Assembly: GCF_021531975.1 (NCBI RefSeq)
Contig: NZ_JAFBIY010000002.1
Location: 1 to 64,000, forward strand
DNA: 64,000 nt
From: Faecalicatena contorta
GTDB taxonomy: Bacteria; Bacillota; Clostridia; Lachnospirales; Lachnospiraceae
Reading direction: 5' to 3'
Shown here: one piece after another, positions 35,810 through 44,433 of the stretch
Numbering within the stretch: the stretch's first letter is position 1
Layout: each line of letters begins with the position of its first letter
Made by a program: the position numbers and the translations under genes
The notes under the pieces: model-generated
Told to the model about the DNA's origin: nothing
The model's input: the letters and a program-made list of their open reading frames with translations, nothing else
Database searches by the model: none

Positions 35810-37429
35810 TTATCCCTTTCTGCGGGCACGATATTCCTTCGGAGAACATCCTTGTGTCTTTTTAAATATGTAGCTAAAATAATGTGGGTCTTTATATCCG
35901 ACCTCATACCCGATCTCCGAAGTCTTCATCGGCGAACAGGTAAGGAGTTCTTTCGCCTTATCCATACGAATCTCAGTCAGATACTCCACAAATGTCTTTC
36001 CAACCTCACGGCTGAATACAGAACTGAAATAACTCGGACTCATTCCAACACTTACTGCAACAGCATTAAGAGAAATATCATCCGACATGTACATTTCATT
36101 AATCTTCGCCTTAGCAGACTCAATGATATCGGAGTATCTCCTTCCACTCACTTCGTTTCGAAATTCAATCGCTTCACTCAGCAAAGGAATCAGATACTCT
36201 TCCAGCTCATCAAGCGTCTGTATCAGTCCGATCCTGCTCTTAAGCTTATCGGATTTTTCTTCCAGTTCTAGCTTGGGTACACCCATTTTCTCGCAGAAAG
36301 ACATGACAACAATATAAATATCCATAATGATATATTGTCTCATAAGGAGCGAACGGAAATTATCTTCTGTCACTTCTGCCACACATGCCTTGGCAAAGCT
36401 TTCAATTTCTTCCAGCATCCCGTTATTCAAAAACTTTTCGATCAGCATACGCGTCTTTTCCGTTGCACCAAACTCACTTAATTTGAAAGCATCATCCTCA
36501 TGCGCCGCCAGCATATCCTTTCCGGTACTGATTCGATTGTTCTCCTGCATAAATCTTCCCGCAAATGCTTTATCTGCCTCACGGAAAGATTCCCGCAGAT
36601 CTCCAAGATCAGAGACGCTCTTTCCAATACCTCCATAATAAGCAAGACTTTCATATTGTCCCATCGTCTCTGTAAGCTTCCGGGCAAATGCACCTGTTCT
36701 TTCTTCCATCTGTGCTTCATCTGCTGCCGTAAGAAGAAATCCCCAGCCATCAATTCCCCTCTGAAAGCTGCATACATACGGTATCTCCTCTACCACCTGG
36801 TCAATGTCCTCATATACATGCTGAACAACATCCGGCTGTTTGTAATTTTCCTCCGTAGCAAGGAGTTTAAAAAGCAGGATGTTAAATGCACCTGCACACA
36901 GATTCATATCGTACTTTTTCCCCGCCTCTACAGCTTCTTCTGTGGAAAGCTTATTTCCATCAATCAGATGGCCGAAGAACTTCAGCTTTTCCTGTTCCGT
37001 ATTTTCCTGCATTTCTTTAGAATACTGCTTCAGAAGTTCCTTTTCTTCACGCTCCTGATAAATAGAATCGCTGACATCACGCAGTACTTCCAGAAGCTTC
37101 ACCGATGATACCGGCTTCAGAAGATACTCTGCCACTTTCAGCCGAATCGCCTGTTTCGCATATTCAAATTCATCATAACCGCTCAGAATAAGTATCTGAA
37201 TATCTGGAATCGCTTCTTTTACCAGTCTGCTAAGCTCCAGACCATCCATAAAAGGCATCTTAATATCTGTAATAAGAATATCCGGTTTCTTTTCCAGAAT
37301 CATCGGATAAGCCAGTTCACCGTCACTCGCCTCTCCGACAAACTCATATCCTTCCTTTTCCCATTCGATGCTGTTCTTGATTCCGTTTCTGATAACGACC
37401 TCATCTTCTACTAAAAATACTTTTATCAT
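35810..37429 (-). CDS. AraC-type response regulator, YesN-like
   Basis: A 539-residue regulator with a receiver domain at 1-125 (VEDEVVIR, phospho-acceptor Asp in DILITDIKMPFMDG near 55, and Lys in LLKPVSS near 104), a long middle region of about 290 residues, and an AraC double helix-turn-helix at about 430-535 (LNAVAVSVGMSPSYFSSVF, SEIGYEVGYKDPHYFSYIFKK). The middle part lacks an obvious enzyme motif. It should be phosphorylated by the kinase encoded next to it. Start overlaps the yitT-like stop (TAATG), so it may be co-transcribed with that gene. Confidence 0.9.
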   Translation of the reverse strand: MIKVFLVEDEVVIRNGIKNSIEWEKEGYEFVGEASDGELAYPMILEKKPDILITDIKMPFMDGLELSRLVKEAIPDIQILILSGYDEFEYAKQAIRLKVAEYLLKPVSSVKLLEVLRDVSDSIYQEREEKELLKQYSKEMQENTEQEKLKFFGHLIDGNKLSTEEAVEAGKKYDMNLCAGAFNILLFKLLATEENYKQPDVVQHVYEDIDQVVEEIPYVCSFQRGIDGWGFLLTAADEAQMEERTGAFARKLTETMGQYESLAYYGGIGKSVSDLGDLRESFREADKAFAGRFMQENNRISTGKDMLAAHEDDAFKLSEFGATEKTRMLIEKFLNNGMLEEIESFAKACVAEVTEDNFRSLLMRQYIIMDIYIVVMSFCEKMGVPKLELEEKSDKLKSRIGLIQTLDELEEYLIPLLSEAIEFRNEVSGRRYSDIIESAKAKINEMYMSDDISLNAVAVSVGMSPSYFSSVFSREVGKTFVEYLTEIRMDKAKELLTCSPMKTSEIGYEVGYKDPHYFSYIFKKTQGCSPKEYRARRKG

Positions 37430-38322
37430 TAATTATTCTTACCTTCTTCCGTAATCTCGTGATACTTTACTCTGTCCATCGTAAAGCCCCGTCCACGAAC
37501 TTCATTAATCTGTGTAATTGTAATAAATGCTTTGGGGTCAACACTGTGTATCAGCTCCTTTACAGAGTACAGCTTACGCTTCGGAATAATACAAAGAACA
37601 CCTTTTTGCGCCTCTCTGCCAAATCCCGTCTCAATGTGTACCATTGTCACACCCGCATCCAGTTCTATGAGCATTTTCTTGCGAATCTCCTCATATCTGT
37701 CTGAAATAACAAAAAGCTGAATCTGAGACTGACCAAGGAGCATAACACGGTTCAGAACGAATGTTTCCAGAATCAATGTCAGGATACCATACATGATCTG
37801 TTCTGCATCGGAAAACATTGCCTGTGCACCAAGTACGATAAAATCCACAATATACATCAGCACCGCTACTGATACATGGAACCATTTATTAAACACCAGC
37901 GCCAGAATATCCGTACCACCGGTGGATGAGCCTACACGAACAATAATACCGACGCCCAGTCCAAGAAGACCTCCACCATAGATCATGGCCAGCATAATAT
38001 TATCTGTCAGATTCTCGATTCCGGGTATTGCCTGCATAACTGACAAAAACGCCGGATACAAAAAAGTACTCATGATCGTTGTAACAATAAACTTCTTTCC
38101 CAGCGTAAATGCCCCCAGAAGGAAAAGAACACCGTTTACTACAAACACAATGGAAGACAGAGCAATCGGCACATAATGACTGATCGTAAGACCGATACCT
38201 GTCGCTCCTCCCATGATAATTCCATGCGGAACCATAAATGCCGCAACGGTAAATGCCAGTATGATATTTCCAATCAATACTCCCATGACTGTATATAAAT
38301 GTTTTCCCCAATTTTGTTTCAT
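37429..38322 (-). CDS. YitT-family membrane protein
   Basis: A 297-residue protein with five or six hydrophobic segments over 1-200 (DUF161 repeats: VPHGIIMGGATGIGL near 31, YGGGLLGLGVGIIVRVGSSTGGTDIL near 115, in two parts) and a soluble C-terminal DUF2179 domain of about 80 residues (MVHIETGFG, CIIPKRKLYSVKE). Transport function is suspected for the family but not known. It follows tex by six bases and precedes the response regulator gene, so it links the housekeeping tex transcript to the sugar-signalling genes. Confidence 0.85.
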   Translation of the reverse strand: MKQNWGKHLYTVMGVLIGNIILAFTVAAFMVPHGIIMGGATGIGLTISHYVPIALSSIVFVVNGVLFLLGAFTLGKKFIVTTIMSTFLYPAFLSVMQAIPGIENLTDNIMLAMIYGGGLLGLGVGIIVRVGSSTGGTDILALVFNKWFHVSVAVLMYIVDFIVLGAQAMFSDAEQIMYGILTLILETFVLNRVMLLGQSQIQLFVISDRYEEIRKKMLIELDAGVTMVHIETGFGREAQKGVLCIIPKRKLYSVKELIHSVDPKAFITITQINEVRGRGFTMDRVKYHEITEEGKNN

Positions 38323-38328
38323 CTTCTC

Positions 38329-40482
38329 TTATATTCCTTTCATTGTGAGCTGGATTCTCTTCTTTTTCAGATCCACACTCATTACTTTTACATCTACGAT
38401 ATCCCCAACACTGACTGCCTCCAGAGGATGTTTGATAAACTTCTTATCTGTAATCTCTGAAATATGAACCAGTCCGTCCTGATGAACACCAATATCTACA
38501 AACACACCAAAATCAATTACATTTCGTACCGTACCCTTCAAGATCATGCCTTCTTTTAAATCCTTCATCTCCAGCACATCTGTGCGAAGAATCGGTCTTG
38601 GCATCTCATCACGTGGATCTCTTGCCGGCTTCTCCAGCTCTTTCACAATATCCCGAAGCGTAATCTCGCCAAGCCCCAGTTCTTCAGCGAGCTTTTTATA
38701 ATCCCGGATCGTAAGTGACAGACCGACAAGCTTTCCTCCCTGGATATCTGACGGTACAAATCCCTGTTTCTTAAGAAGCTTTTCTGCCGCCTCATATGAT
38801 TCCGGATGTACACTTGTCGCATCCAGCGGATTCTCTCCATTCTGGATACGCATAAATCCGGCGCACTGCTCGTATGCTTTCGGTCCAAGTTTCGGTACCT
38901 TAAGAAGCTGTCTGCGATCTGTAAAACGACCATTCTCTTCACGGTAGGTCACAATATTTTTTGCAATCGCCGCCGAGATACCGGAAATATAGGAAAGAAG
39001 CGGTGCGGAAGCCGTATTCAGGTCTACGCCGACTTTATTTACACATCCCTCGACAACTCCTGACAAGGCCTCACTTAACTTCTTCTGATTCATATCGTGC
39101 TGATACTGGCCGACGCCTATGGACTTCGGATCAATCTTCACAAGCTCTGCCAGCGGATCCTGCAGTCTTCTCGCAATGGATGTTGCACTCCTTTGTCCCA
39201 CATCAAACTTCGGAAATTCTTCTGATGCCAGCTTACTTGCCGAATAAACAGATGCACCGGCTTCATTTACGATCACATACTGTACCTTCTGCGGAATCTC
39301 CTTCAAAAGTTCTACAATAAACTGCTCCGACTCTCTGGAAGCCGTGCCATTACCAAGTGAAATCAATGTAATATTGTACTTCGCGATAATTTTCTTAAGC
39401 AAATCCTTAGAAGCCTGTATCTTCTGCGGCGTCGTCGGTGCTGTCGGATAGATCACCGTCGTTCCGATCACCTTTCCTGTCGGGTCTACCACAGCAAGCT
39501 TACATCCGGTACGAAATGCCGGGTCCCAGCCAAGGACAGTCTGTCCCACGATCGGAGGCTGCATCAGAAGCTGCTGCAGATTCTTTCCGAATACTTCAAT
39601 TGCCCCGTCTTCCGCCTTCTCCGTCAGGTCACTTCGAATCTCCCGCTCAATTGCAGGTGCGATCAGTCTCTTGTAACTATCCTCCACTGCTTCTTTTAAA
39701 ATCGGTGCAGTATACGGATTGTCCACTGTAATGACCTGCTTTTCCAGATACCGGATAATATCCTCTTCCGGAGCCTCTACCTTCACGGTCAGGAACTTCT
39801 CTTTCTCACCACGATTCAGTGCAAGAACCCTGTGCCCCGCCAGACGTGACACCGGTTCTTCAAAATCATAGTACATCTCATACACAGATTCTGCTTTCTC
39901 ATCCTTTGCCACAGATATTACTTTTCCTTTTTTCACAGTTGCCTTTCTGATCCAGCTTCTGTAATCGGCTTCGTCAGAAATACTCTCTGCAATAATATCC
40001 TTTGCTCCGGCAATTGCCTCTTCTGCCGTATGCACTTCTTTTTCTTCATCAATGTACGCTTGTGCAAGCTCCGGTACCGGCTTGTCCGCTTTCTGCAGGG
40101 TAATAAGAACAGCTAGCGGTTCCAGTCCCTTCTCCTTTGCAATGGTTGCACGTGTCCGCCGTTTCGGACGATACGGGCGATACAAATCCTCTACCACTAC
40201 AAGGGTCTCTGCTGCAATGATCTGCGCACGTAATTCATCTGTCAGCTTTCCCTGTTCCTCTATACTGGACAAAACCTGTTCTTTTTTCTCTTCCAGATTT
40301 CGCAGATATGTCAGTCTCTCAAAAAGCTTCCGAAGCTTTTCATCATCAAGAGTTCCTGTTGCTTCTTTTCGATAACGGGCAATAAAGGGGATCGTATTTC
40401 CCTCATCAATCAGCTTTACCGCTGCGTCTGTCTGCCATCTCTTTACACCAAGTTCTTCCGTAATTTTTTGATTGATATCCAT
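38329..40482 (-). CDS. tex: RNA-binding transcription accessory protein Tex
   Basis: A 717-residue nucleic-acid-binding protein. The order of domains is Tex_N (1-190, IPFIARYRKEATGTLDDE), YqgF-like RNase H fold (about 325-450, GWDPAFRTGCKLAVVD), helix-hairpin-helix (about 490-560, ISGISAAIAKNIV) and S1 RNA-binding domain at the end (645-715, GMILKGTVRNVIDFGVFVDIG). Length is typical. It has its own promoter at 40521-40549. Roles in transcription and stress are known from other bacteria but poorly defined. Confidence 0.95.
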   Translation of the reverse strand: MDINQKITEELGVKRWQTDAAVKLIDEGNTIPFIARYRKEATGTLDDEKLRKLFERLTYLRNLEEKKEQVLSSIEEQGKLTDELRAQIIAAETLVVVEDLYRPYRPKRRTRATIAKEKGLEPLAVLITLQKADKPVPELAQAYIDEEKEVHTAEEAIAGAKDIIAESISDEADYRSWIRKATVKKGKVISVAKDEKAESVYEMYYDFEEPVSRLAGHRVLALNRGEKEKFLTVKVEAPEEDIIRYLEKQVITVDNPYTAPILKEAVEDSYKRLIAPAIEREIRSDLTEKAEDGAIEVFGKNLQQLLMQPPIVGQTVLGWDPAFRTGCKLAVVDPTGKVIGTTVIYPTAPTTPQKIQASKDLLKKIIAKYNITLISLGNGTASRESEQFIVELLKEIPQKVQYVIVNEAGASVYSASKLASEEFPKFDVGQRSATSIARRLQDPLAELVKIDPKSIGVGQYQHDMNQKKLSEALSGVVEGCVNKVGVDLNTASAPLLSYISGISAAIAKNIVTYREENGRFTDRRQLLKVPKLGPKAYEQCAGFMRIQNGENPLDATSVHPESYEAAEKLLKKQGFVPSDIQGGKLVGLSLTIRDYKKLAEELGLGEITLRDIVKELEKPARDPRDEMPRPILRTDVLEMKDLKEGMILKGTVRNVIDFGVFVDIGVHQDGLVHISEITDKKFIKHPLEAVSVGDIVDVKVMSVDLKKKRIQLTMKGI

Positions 40483-40520
40483 ATATTTCCCTCTCTGATC
40501 TAACTAATACATCAGGTCAT

Positions 40521-40549
40521 ATTATACCCGAATTTACTGCACCATGCAA
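40521..40549 (-). promoter_or_regulatory. tex promoter
   Basis: Minus-strand TTGCAT (40544-40549) and TATAAT (40521-40526) are exactly 17 bases apart, about 40 bases before the tex start codon. Confidence 0.75.
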
Positions 40550-40582
40550 TGTTTCAAGCGATACCGAGTTCACTCTGTTTTC

Positions 40583-40611
40583 TTGAAAAACCTCGTTTCA
40601 TATGGTATACT
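40583..40611 (+). promoter_or_regulatory. Promoter of the TetR-family gene
   Basis: TTGAAA (40583-40588) and TATACT (40606-40611) are separated by 17 bases, 25 bases before the ATG at 40637. Confidence 0.7.
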
Positions 40612-40636
40612 GATGATAAATATACAGGAAGGAACT

Positions 40637-41254
40637 ATGATAGCTATGAACTCTATGAAAGAAACAGAAACCATGTCCAGACAGCAGATGAAATCCAGAG
40701 AAACAAAAGCTAAAATTTTCCGTGCCGCGAAAAGCATCTTACAGAAAAAAGGCTACGAAGAGCTTTCTATTAAAAATATATGTGAAGAAGCCGGCGTCTC
40801 CAACGGAAGCTTCTATCACCATTTCAAGACAAAGGATGATCTTCTTTCTTATTACATTGAAGAGCAGCCCAGTATCAACCCTGACCTTCTGGAGATTCCG
40901 ACAAGTGCCCAGGAAGCGAAAGATGCCATTATATATGTATATCTGAATTATGTACATTACTGCGAAGATCTTGGTGTATCATTTATGTCCAATTACTATA
41001 CACCAAAGAATCAGTCACTCAATCCGTTGATTCGTACAGAGCGGCCTTATCCTATCGTTACTGTTCACAATTATATGCAGAAATGCATAGAGGCAGGCGT
41101 TATCGCTCCTCATATCCCATTAGACGACATGACGACCGATATTCGTATGATCGTGATCGGGAATGTATTTGAATGGTGCCTGAAAAATGGCGATGCTGAC
41201 TTTGAGGGAAATATGAAACGTTCTCTGGAAACTTATCTGAACGGAGCATTTTGA
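40637..41254 (+). CDS. TetR-family transcriptional regulator
   Basis: A 205-residue regulator with the TetR N-terminal helix-turn-helix (about 15-65: TKAKIFRAAKSILQKKGYEELSIK in two parts, then ICEEAGVSNGSFYHHFKTKDDL) and a ligand domain not assigned to a known class. The frame is open to 40544, but the promoter -10 lies at 40606-40611, and AGGAAGG precedes the ATG at 40637, so the upstream part is excluded. It may control the lipid-related genes that follow, but a terminator separates them. Ligand unknown. Confidence 0.85.
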   Translation: MIAMNSMKETETMSRQQMKSRETKAKIFRAAKSILQKKGYEELSIKNICEEAGVSNGSFYHHFKTKDDLLSYYIEEQPSINPDLLEIPTSAQEAKDAIIYVYLNYVHYCEDLGVSFMSNYYTPKNQSLNPLIRTERPYPIVTVHNYMQKCIEAGVIAPHIPLDDMTTDIRMIVIGNVFEWCLKNGDADFEGNMKRSLETYLNGAF

Positions 41255-41263
41255 GGCAACAAA

Positions 41264-41298
41264 AAAATCCTTCAAGCAAGCGGTCTTAAAGGATTTTC
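41264..41298 (+). terminator. Terminator after the TetR-family gene
   Basis: AAAATCCTT pairs with AAGGATTTT around a 16-base loop, and the right arm is followed by CTT. The A run before the stem would serve the opposite strand. Confidence 0.7.
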
Positions 41299-41434
41299 TT
41301 AGAAGGGAATATGGTAACTACTACCAAACAATAATATCTTGTAACTATAGTATAACGCTATGTTTCAAATAAATCCAATTGCTTATTTTAATATACAGTG
41401 TGTATTTATAGATAAAATCTATAATGGAGGTATT

Positions 41435-42352
41435 ATGTACGCTTTTATCATCAATCCAAACGCCCGCTCCGGTCTCGGCATACAAATATGGCGACAGCTG
41501 GAGACGATTATAAAAGAGAAAGGAATCCCCTATCAGGCATACCTCACACGGTATCCGGGTCATGCTTCTGACTTCGCCCGGGAGATTACTTCTACCTGTC
41601 CTTCTCCAGTCATTACAGTCCTTGGGGGTGATGGCACGATCAATGAAGTCATAAACGGGATCCCAAGACTTTCCGAAATCACTCTGGCGTATATTCCCAT
41701 CGGCTCCGGCAACGATTTTGCAAGATCTATGCAGTTATGCTCAGACCCCGAAGCCGCCCTTTCCCATATACTAAATCCAGAGAAATACGCATATATTAAT
41801 ATAGGTCGCCTTACCTGGGAAAACAAGGTGCGCCGATTTGCCATAAGTTCAGGGATTGGTTTTGATGCAGATGTTTGTTTCCACAACATCTCATCTCATC
41901 TGAAAAAATATTTAAACCACTTAAAGATTGGCAAATTCTCTTATACGGCAGTTGCACTTAAGCGACTTCTTGCGCTTAAGCCAGGTACCATGTCAATTAC
42001 ACTGGACGGAAAAGATACACACACCTTTCAGAAAGTGTATTTTGCAACGGCAATGAACCAGCGATATGAAGGCGGTGGATTTAAATTCTGTCCAGAAGCA
42101 GACCCTGGCGATGATCTTATAGATATCATTGTAATCGCCGATATGCCAAAGATGAAGGCACTTCTACTTTTGCCCACGGCATACAAAGGATGGCATACAC
42201 ATTTTAAAGGCGTACACATCTACTCCTGTCGGTCTGCATCCATACAGAGTGTTCCCACGCTGCCGGTACATACCGATGGCGAGCCGATCGTAAAAACATC
42301 TGCCGTCACTTTTTCACTGGAACCTGAAAAAATACGCCTGATCTGTTCCTGA
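41435..42352 (+). CDS. Diacylglycerol kinase-like lipid kinase
   Basis: A 305-residue DAGK_cat/YegS/DgkB-type lipid kinase. FIINPNARSG at residues 4-13 and VLGGDGTINEVINGI near 66 form the nucleotide site; AYIPIGSGNDFARS near 88 and SSGIGFDADVC near 142 are the further family blocks, with a C-terminal half that holds CPEADPGDDLIDI. It should phosphorylate diacylglycerol or a related lipid at the membrane. GGAGG lies five bases before the ATG at 41435; the longer frame from 41360 has no such signal. Next gene is a glycerophosphodiesterase, 32 bases downstream. Confidence 0.88.
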   Translation: MYAFIINPNARSGLGIQIWRQLETIIKEKGIPYQAYLTRYPGHASDFAREITSTCPSPVITVLGGDGTINEVINGIPRLSEITLAYIPIGSGNDFARSMQLCSDPEAALSHILNPEKYAYINIGRLTWENKVRRFAISSGIGFDADVCFHNISSHLKKYLNHLKIGKFSYTAVALKRLLALKPGTMSITLDGKDTHTFQKVYFATAMNQRYEGGGFKFCPEADPGDDLIDIIVIADMPKMKALLLLPTAYKGWHTHFKGVHIYSCRSASIQSVPTLPVHTDGEPIVKTSAVTFSLEPEKIRLICS

Positions 42353-42384
42353 CAGATCTGTCTGTCCTGACAGGAGATATACTT

Positions 42385-43203
42385 ATGATGATTTTGGTAA
42401 TAACAGTGTTACTGTTGATTCTTATATATATATTTGCTATTTGGCCGGAAACAGCGAGAAAAGACCGCATCTCCCTCTTCTGTGGCAAAATGTTTGCCCA
42501 TCGTGGCTATCACTGCAAAGAAAAGGGTATACCGGAGAACTCGATGCGTGCTTTTCGGGCGGCAATTGATAAAAACTATGGGATCGAACTGGACGTGCAT
42601 CTGACAGCCGACCTGAAAACAGTTGTTTTTCACGACGATACACTGAACCGGATGTGTAATCGTCCCGGCATACCGGAGCATCTGACGGCTAAAGAACTAT
42701 CTGCATGCAGACTTCTGGATACAGATGAACACATTCCGTCTCTTAAGGAAGTCCTGACACTTGTAAACGGACGCGTTCCTCTCCTGATCGAACTGAAAAT
42801 CCCGGGACGCTCCACCGTAATCTGCGAAAAGGTGTATGAACAGCTTAAGGACTATGATGGGCCTGTTCTGATCCAGTCCTTTAACACCGCCGGTCTTTAC
42901 TGGTTCAGGAAACATGCTCCCTGTATATTACGTGGACAGCTTGCTTCCAATTTCATCAAATCTCCGACGAAAGAACACTTTCTATTTCGATTTATGGTAA
43001 CGCATTTACTCATAAACTTTATTGGAAAACCGGACTTTATCTCTTATAAACTTTCCGACCTGCCGGTCATAAGCAGCCGGATCATTCGTTTTCTGTGGAA
43101 TACTCCGTTTGCAGTATGGACACTCCGGACCAGGGAGGCACTAAAAGAGGGAATCTCACACTATGATATGTCGATTTTTGAAAAATCCTGTGAAAATTAT
43201 TAA
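42385..43203 (+). CDS. Glycerophosphodiester phosphodiesterase family
   Basis: A 272-residue protein with an N-terminal membrane helix (about 1-21) followed by a GDPD TIM barrel. Catalytic motifs: AHRGYHCKEKGIPENS near 37 (His-Arg-Gly and Glu-Asn), IELDVHLTADLKTVVFHDD near 58 (Glu and Asp for metal, catalytic His), then LLIELKIPG near 131. It would release glycerol 3-phosphate from deacylated phospholipids or act on teichoic acid. With the lipid kinase gene it forms a membrane-lipid pair. AGGAG precedes the ATG at 42385. Confidence 0.9.
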   Translation: MMILVITVLLLILIYIFAIWPETARKDRISLFCGKMFAHRGYHCKEKGIPENSMRAFRAAIDKNYGIELDVHLTADLKTVVFHDDTLNRMCNRPGIPEHLTAKELSACRLLDTDEHIPSLKEVLTLVNGRVPLLIELKIPGRSTVICEKVYEQLKDYDGPVLIQSFNTAGLYWFRKHAPCILRGQLASNFIKSPTKEHFLFRFMVTHLLINFIGKPDFISYKLSDLPVISSRIIRFLWNTPFAVWTLRTREALKEGISHYDMSIFEKSCENY

Positions 43204-43219
43204 TAAACAGTGAACATCC

Positions 43220-43248
43220 TTGTTGATTCAATTTTTTCGTGTTATAAT
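43220..43248 (+). promoter_or_regulatory. Promoter of the PAP2-family gene
   Basis: TTGTTG (43220-43225) and TATAAT (43243-43248) are 17 bases apart, with an extended TG before the -10. Confidence 0.6.
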
Positions 43249-43290
43249 CCGTGAAGAACAATATAGATACGATTCATAAAGAAAGGATGA

Positions 43291-43959
43291 ATGCAAGCTA
43301 TGGAAAAAGCAAAGCGTCTGATCTACAAGTACCGACATGCATGGGTTTTTTCATACGCCTTTATCTATATGCCGTGGTTTATCTATCTGGAACGGCGAAC
43401 CAATGTACAATACTACATTATTCATTCGCCATTAGATGACTATATTCCTTTTATTGAATATTTCATCGTTCCATACCTTTTATGGTTTGCTTTTATCGCA
43501 GTGACTGTTTTGTATTTCTTTTTTACAGACCGTAAAGGCTTTTACCGGCTGACTGCTTTTTTATTTACAGGAATGACAATTTTCCTGATCATATGTACCG
43601 TTTTTCCAAACGGTCTGCATTTAAGACCTGTGGTTTTTGCAAGAGACAACATATTCGTAGACCTCGTCAGATATCTGTATGCAACCGACACTTCTACGAA
43701 TGTACTGCCAAGCATCCATGTATTCAATTCCATTGGTGCGATCATTGCAATCTCACACAGTGATGCTCTGAAAAAGCATAAAGGTGTACAGTATGCTTCC
43801 TACGTACTGGCAATACTTATCATTATGTCAACTGTCTTCTTAAAGCAGCATTCCATAACCGATGTGATTGCAGCTTTTGTGATGGCAGGTATACTTTATC
43901 CATTTGTATATGCTACTGAGACACGGAAGGCTGCCAAGTTTTCCCATCAGTTAACATAG
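43291..43959 (+). CDS. PAP2-family membrane phosphatase
   Basis: A 222-residue protein with about six hydrophobic segments. The PAP2 signature is partly visible: NVLPSIHVFNS near 138 (Pro-Ser-x-His) and KQHSITDVIAA near 185 (His-Ser-x-x-Asp). The first motif (Lys-x6-Arg-Pro) is not clearly seen; HLRPVVF near 111 may correspond to it. Possible substrates are phosphatidic acid, undecaprenyl diphosphate or inositol phospholipid. The context after the lipid kinase and GDPD genes supports a lipid role. AAAGGA is close to the ATG at 43291; 43300 is an alternative start. Confidence 0.8.
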   Translation: MQAMEKAKRLIYKYRHAWVFSYAFIYMPWFIYLERRTNVQYYIIHSPLDDYIPFIEYFIVPYLLWFAFIAVTVLYFFFTDRKGFYRLTAFLFTGMTIFLIICTVFPNGLHLRPVVFARDNIFVDLVRYLYATDTSTNVLPSIHVFNSIGAIIAISHSDALKKHKGVQYASYVLAILIIMSTVFLKQHSITDVIAAFVMAGILYPFVYATETRKAAKFSHQLT

Positions 43960-43993
43960 ACGATTATTAATGAACCAAAGGAGGAACAAGGTT

Positions 43994-44416
43994 ATGAGAG
44001 CAGAATTTAGTGAAAATCTGATTACAGGAAATGAGCTGATTGATTCCCAGCATGAAGAGCTGATTGGAAGAATCAATAAGCTTCTTGACAGCTGTGAAGT
44101 GGACGGCGGAAAGGTAACAGCCGTATCAACACTGGATTATCTGGCAGATTACACAGACTTCCATTTCCATGACGAAGAAGAGCTGCAGAAAGAAATTGAA
44201 TATCCACACTACGAGCAGCACAAGGCACAGCATGACGGATTCAAAAAGACTGTAGACGAGTTACATGAGATGCTTCAGGAAGAAGAAGGTCCTTCTGCTG
44301 CTTTTGTAAGCAAGGTTGAAGAGAATGTCATCAAATGGTTCTACAACCACATTGAAACATTTGACCGCTCTGTAGCTGAATACAAAAACATGAAAGAAAA
44401 CAGTGGCCGGCTCTAA
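43994..44416 (+). CDS. Bacteriohemerythrin
   Basis: A 140-residue four-helix protein with a non-haem di-iron site that binds oxygen. Iron-ligand histidines and acids are visible: DSQHEEL, DFHFHDEEEL, HYEQHKAQHDGF and WFYNHIETFD. Length and ligand order match single-domain bacteriohemerythrin. AAAGGAGG is nine bases before the ATG at 43994; the ATG at 43970 lies upstream of it. In an anaerobe it may scavenge or sense oxygen. It follows the PAP2 gene by 34 bases. Confidence 0.92.
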   Translation: MRAEFSENLITGNELIDSQHEELIGRINKLLDSCEVDGGKVTAVSTLDYLADYTDFHFHDEEELQKEIEYPHYEQHKAQHDGFKKTVDELHEMLQEEEGPSAAFVSKVEENVIKWFYNHIETFDRSVAEYKNMKENSGRL

Positions 44417-44428
44417 TTGCCGACCACT
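44402..44428. terminator. Convergent terminator after hemerythrin and DCCP-like genes
   Basis: AGTGG-CCGGC pairs with GCCG-CCACT around TCTAATT, followed on the plus strand by TTCTTTT. The left arm lies in the last codons of the hemerythrin gene. Confidence 0.7.
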
Positions 44429-44433
44429 TTCTT

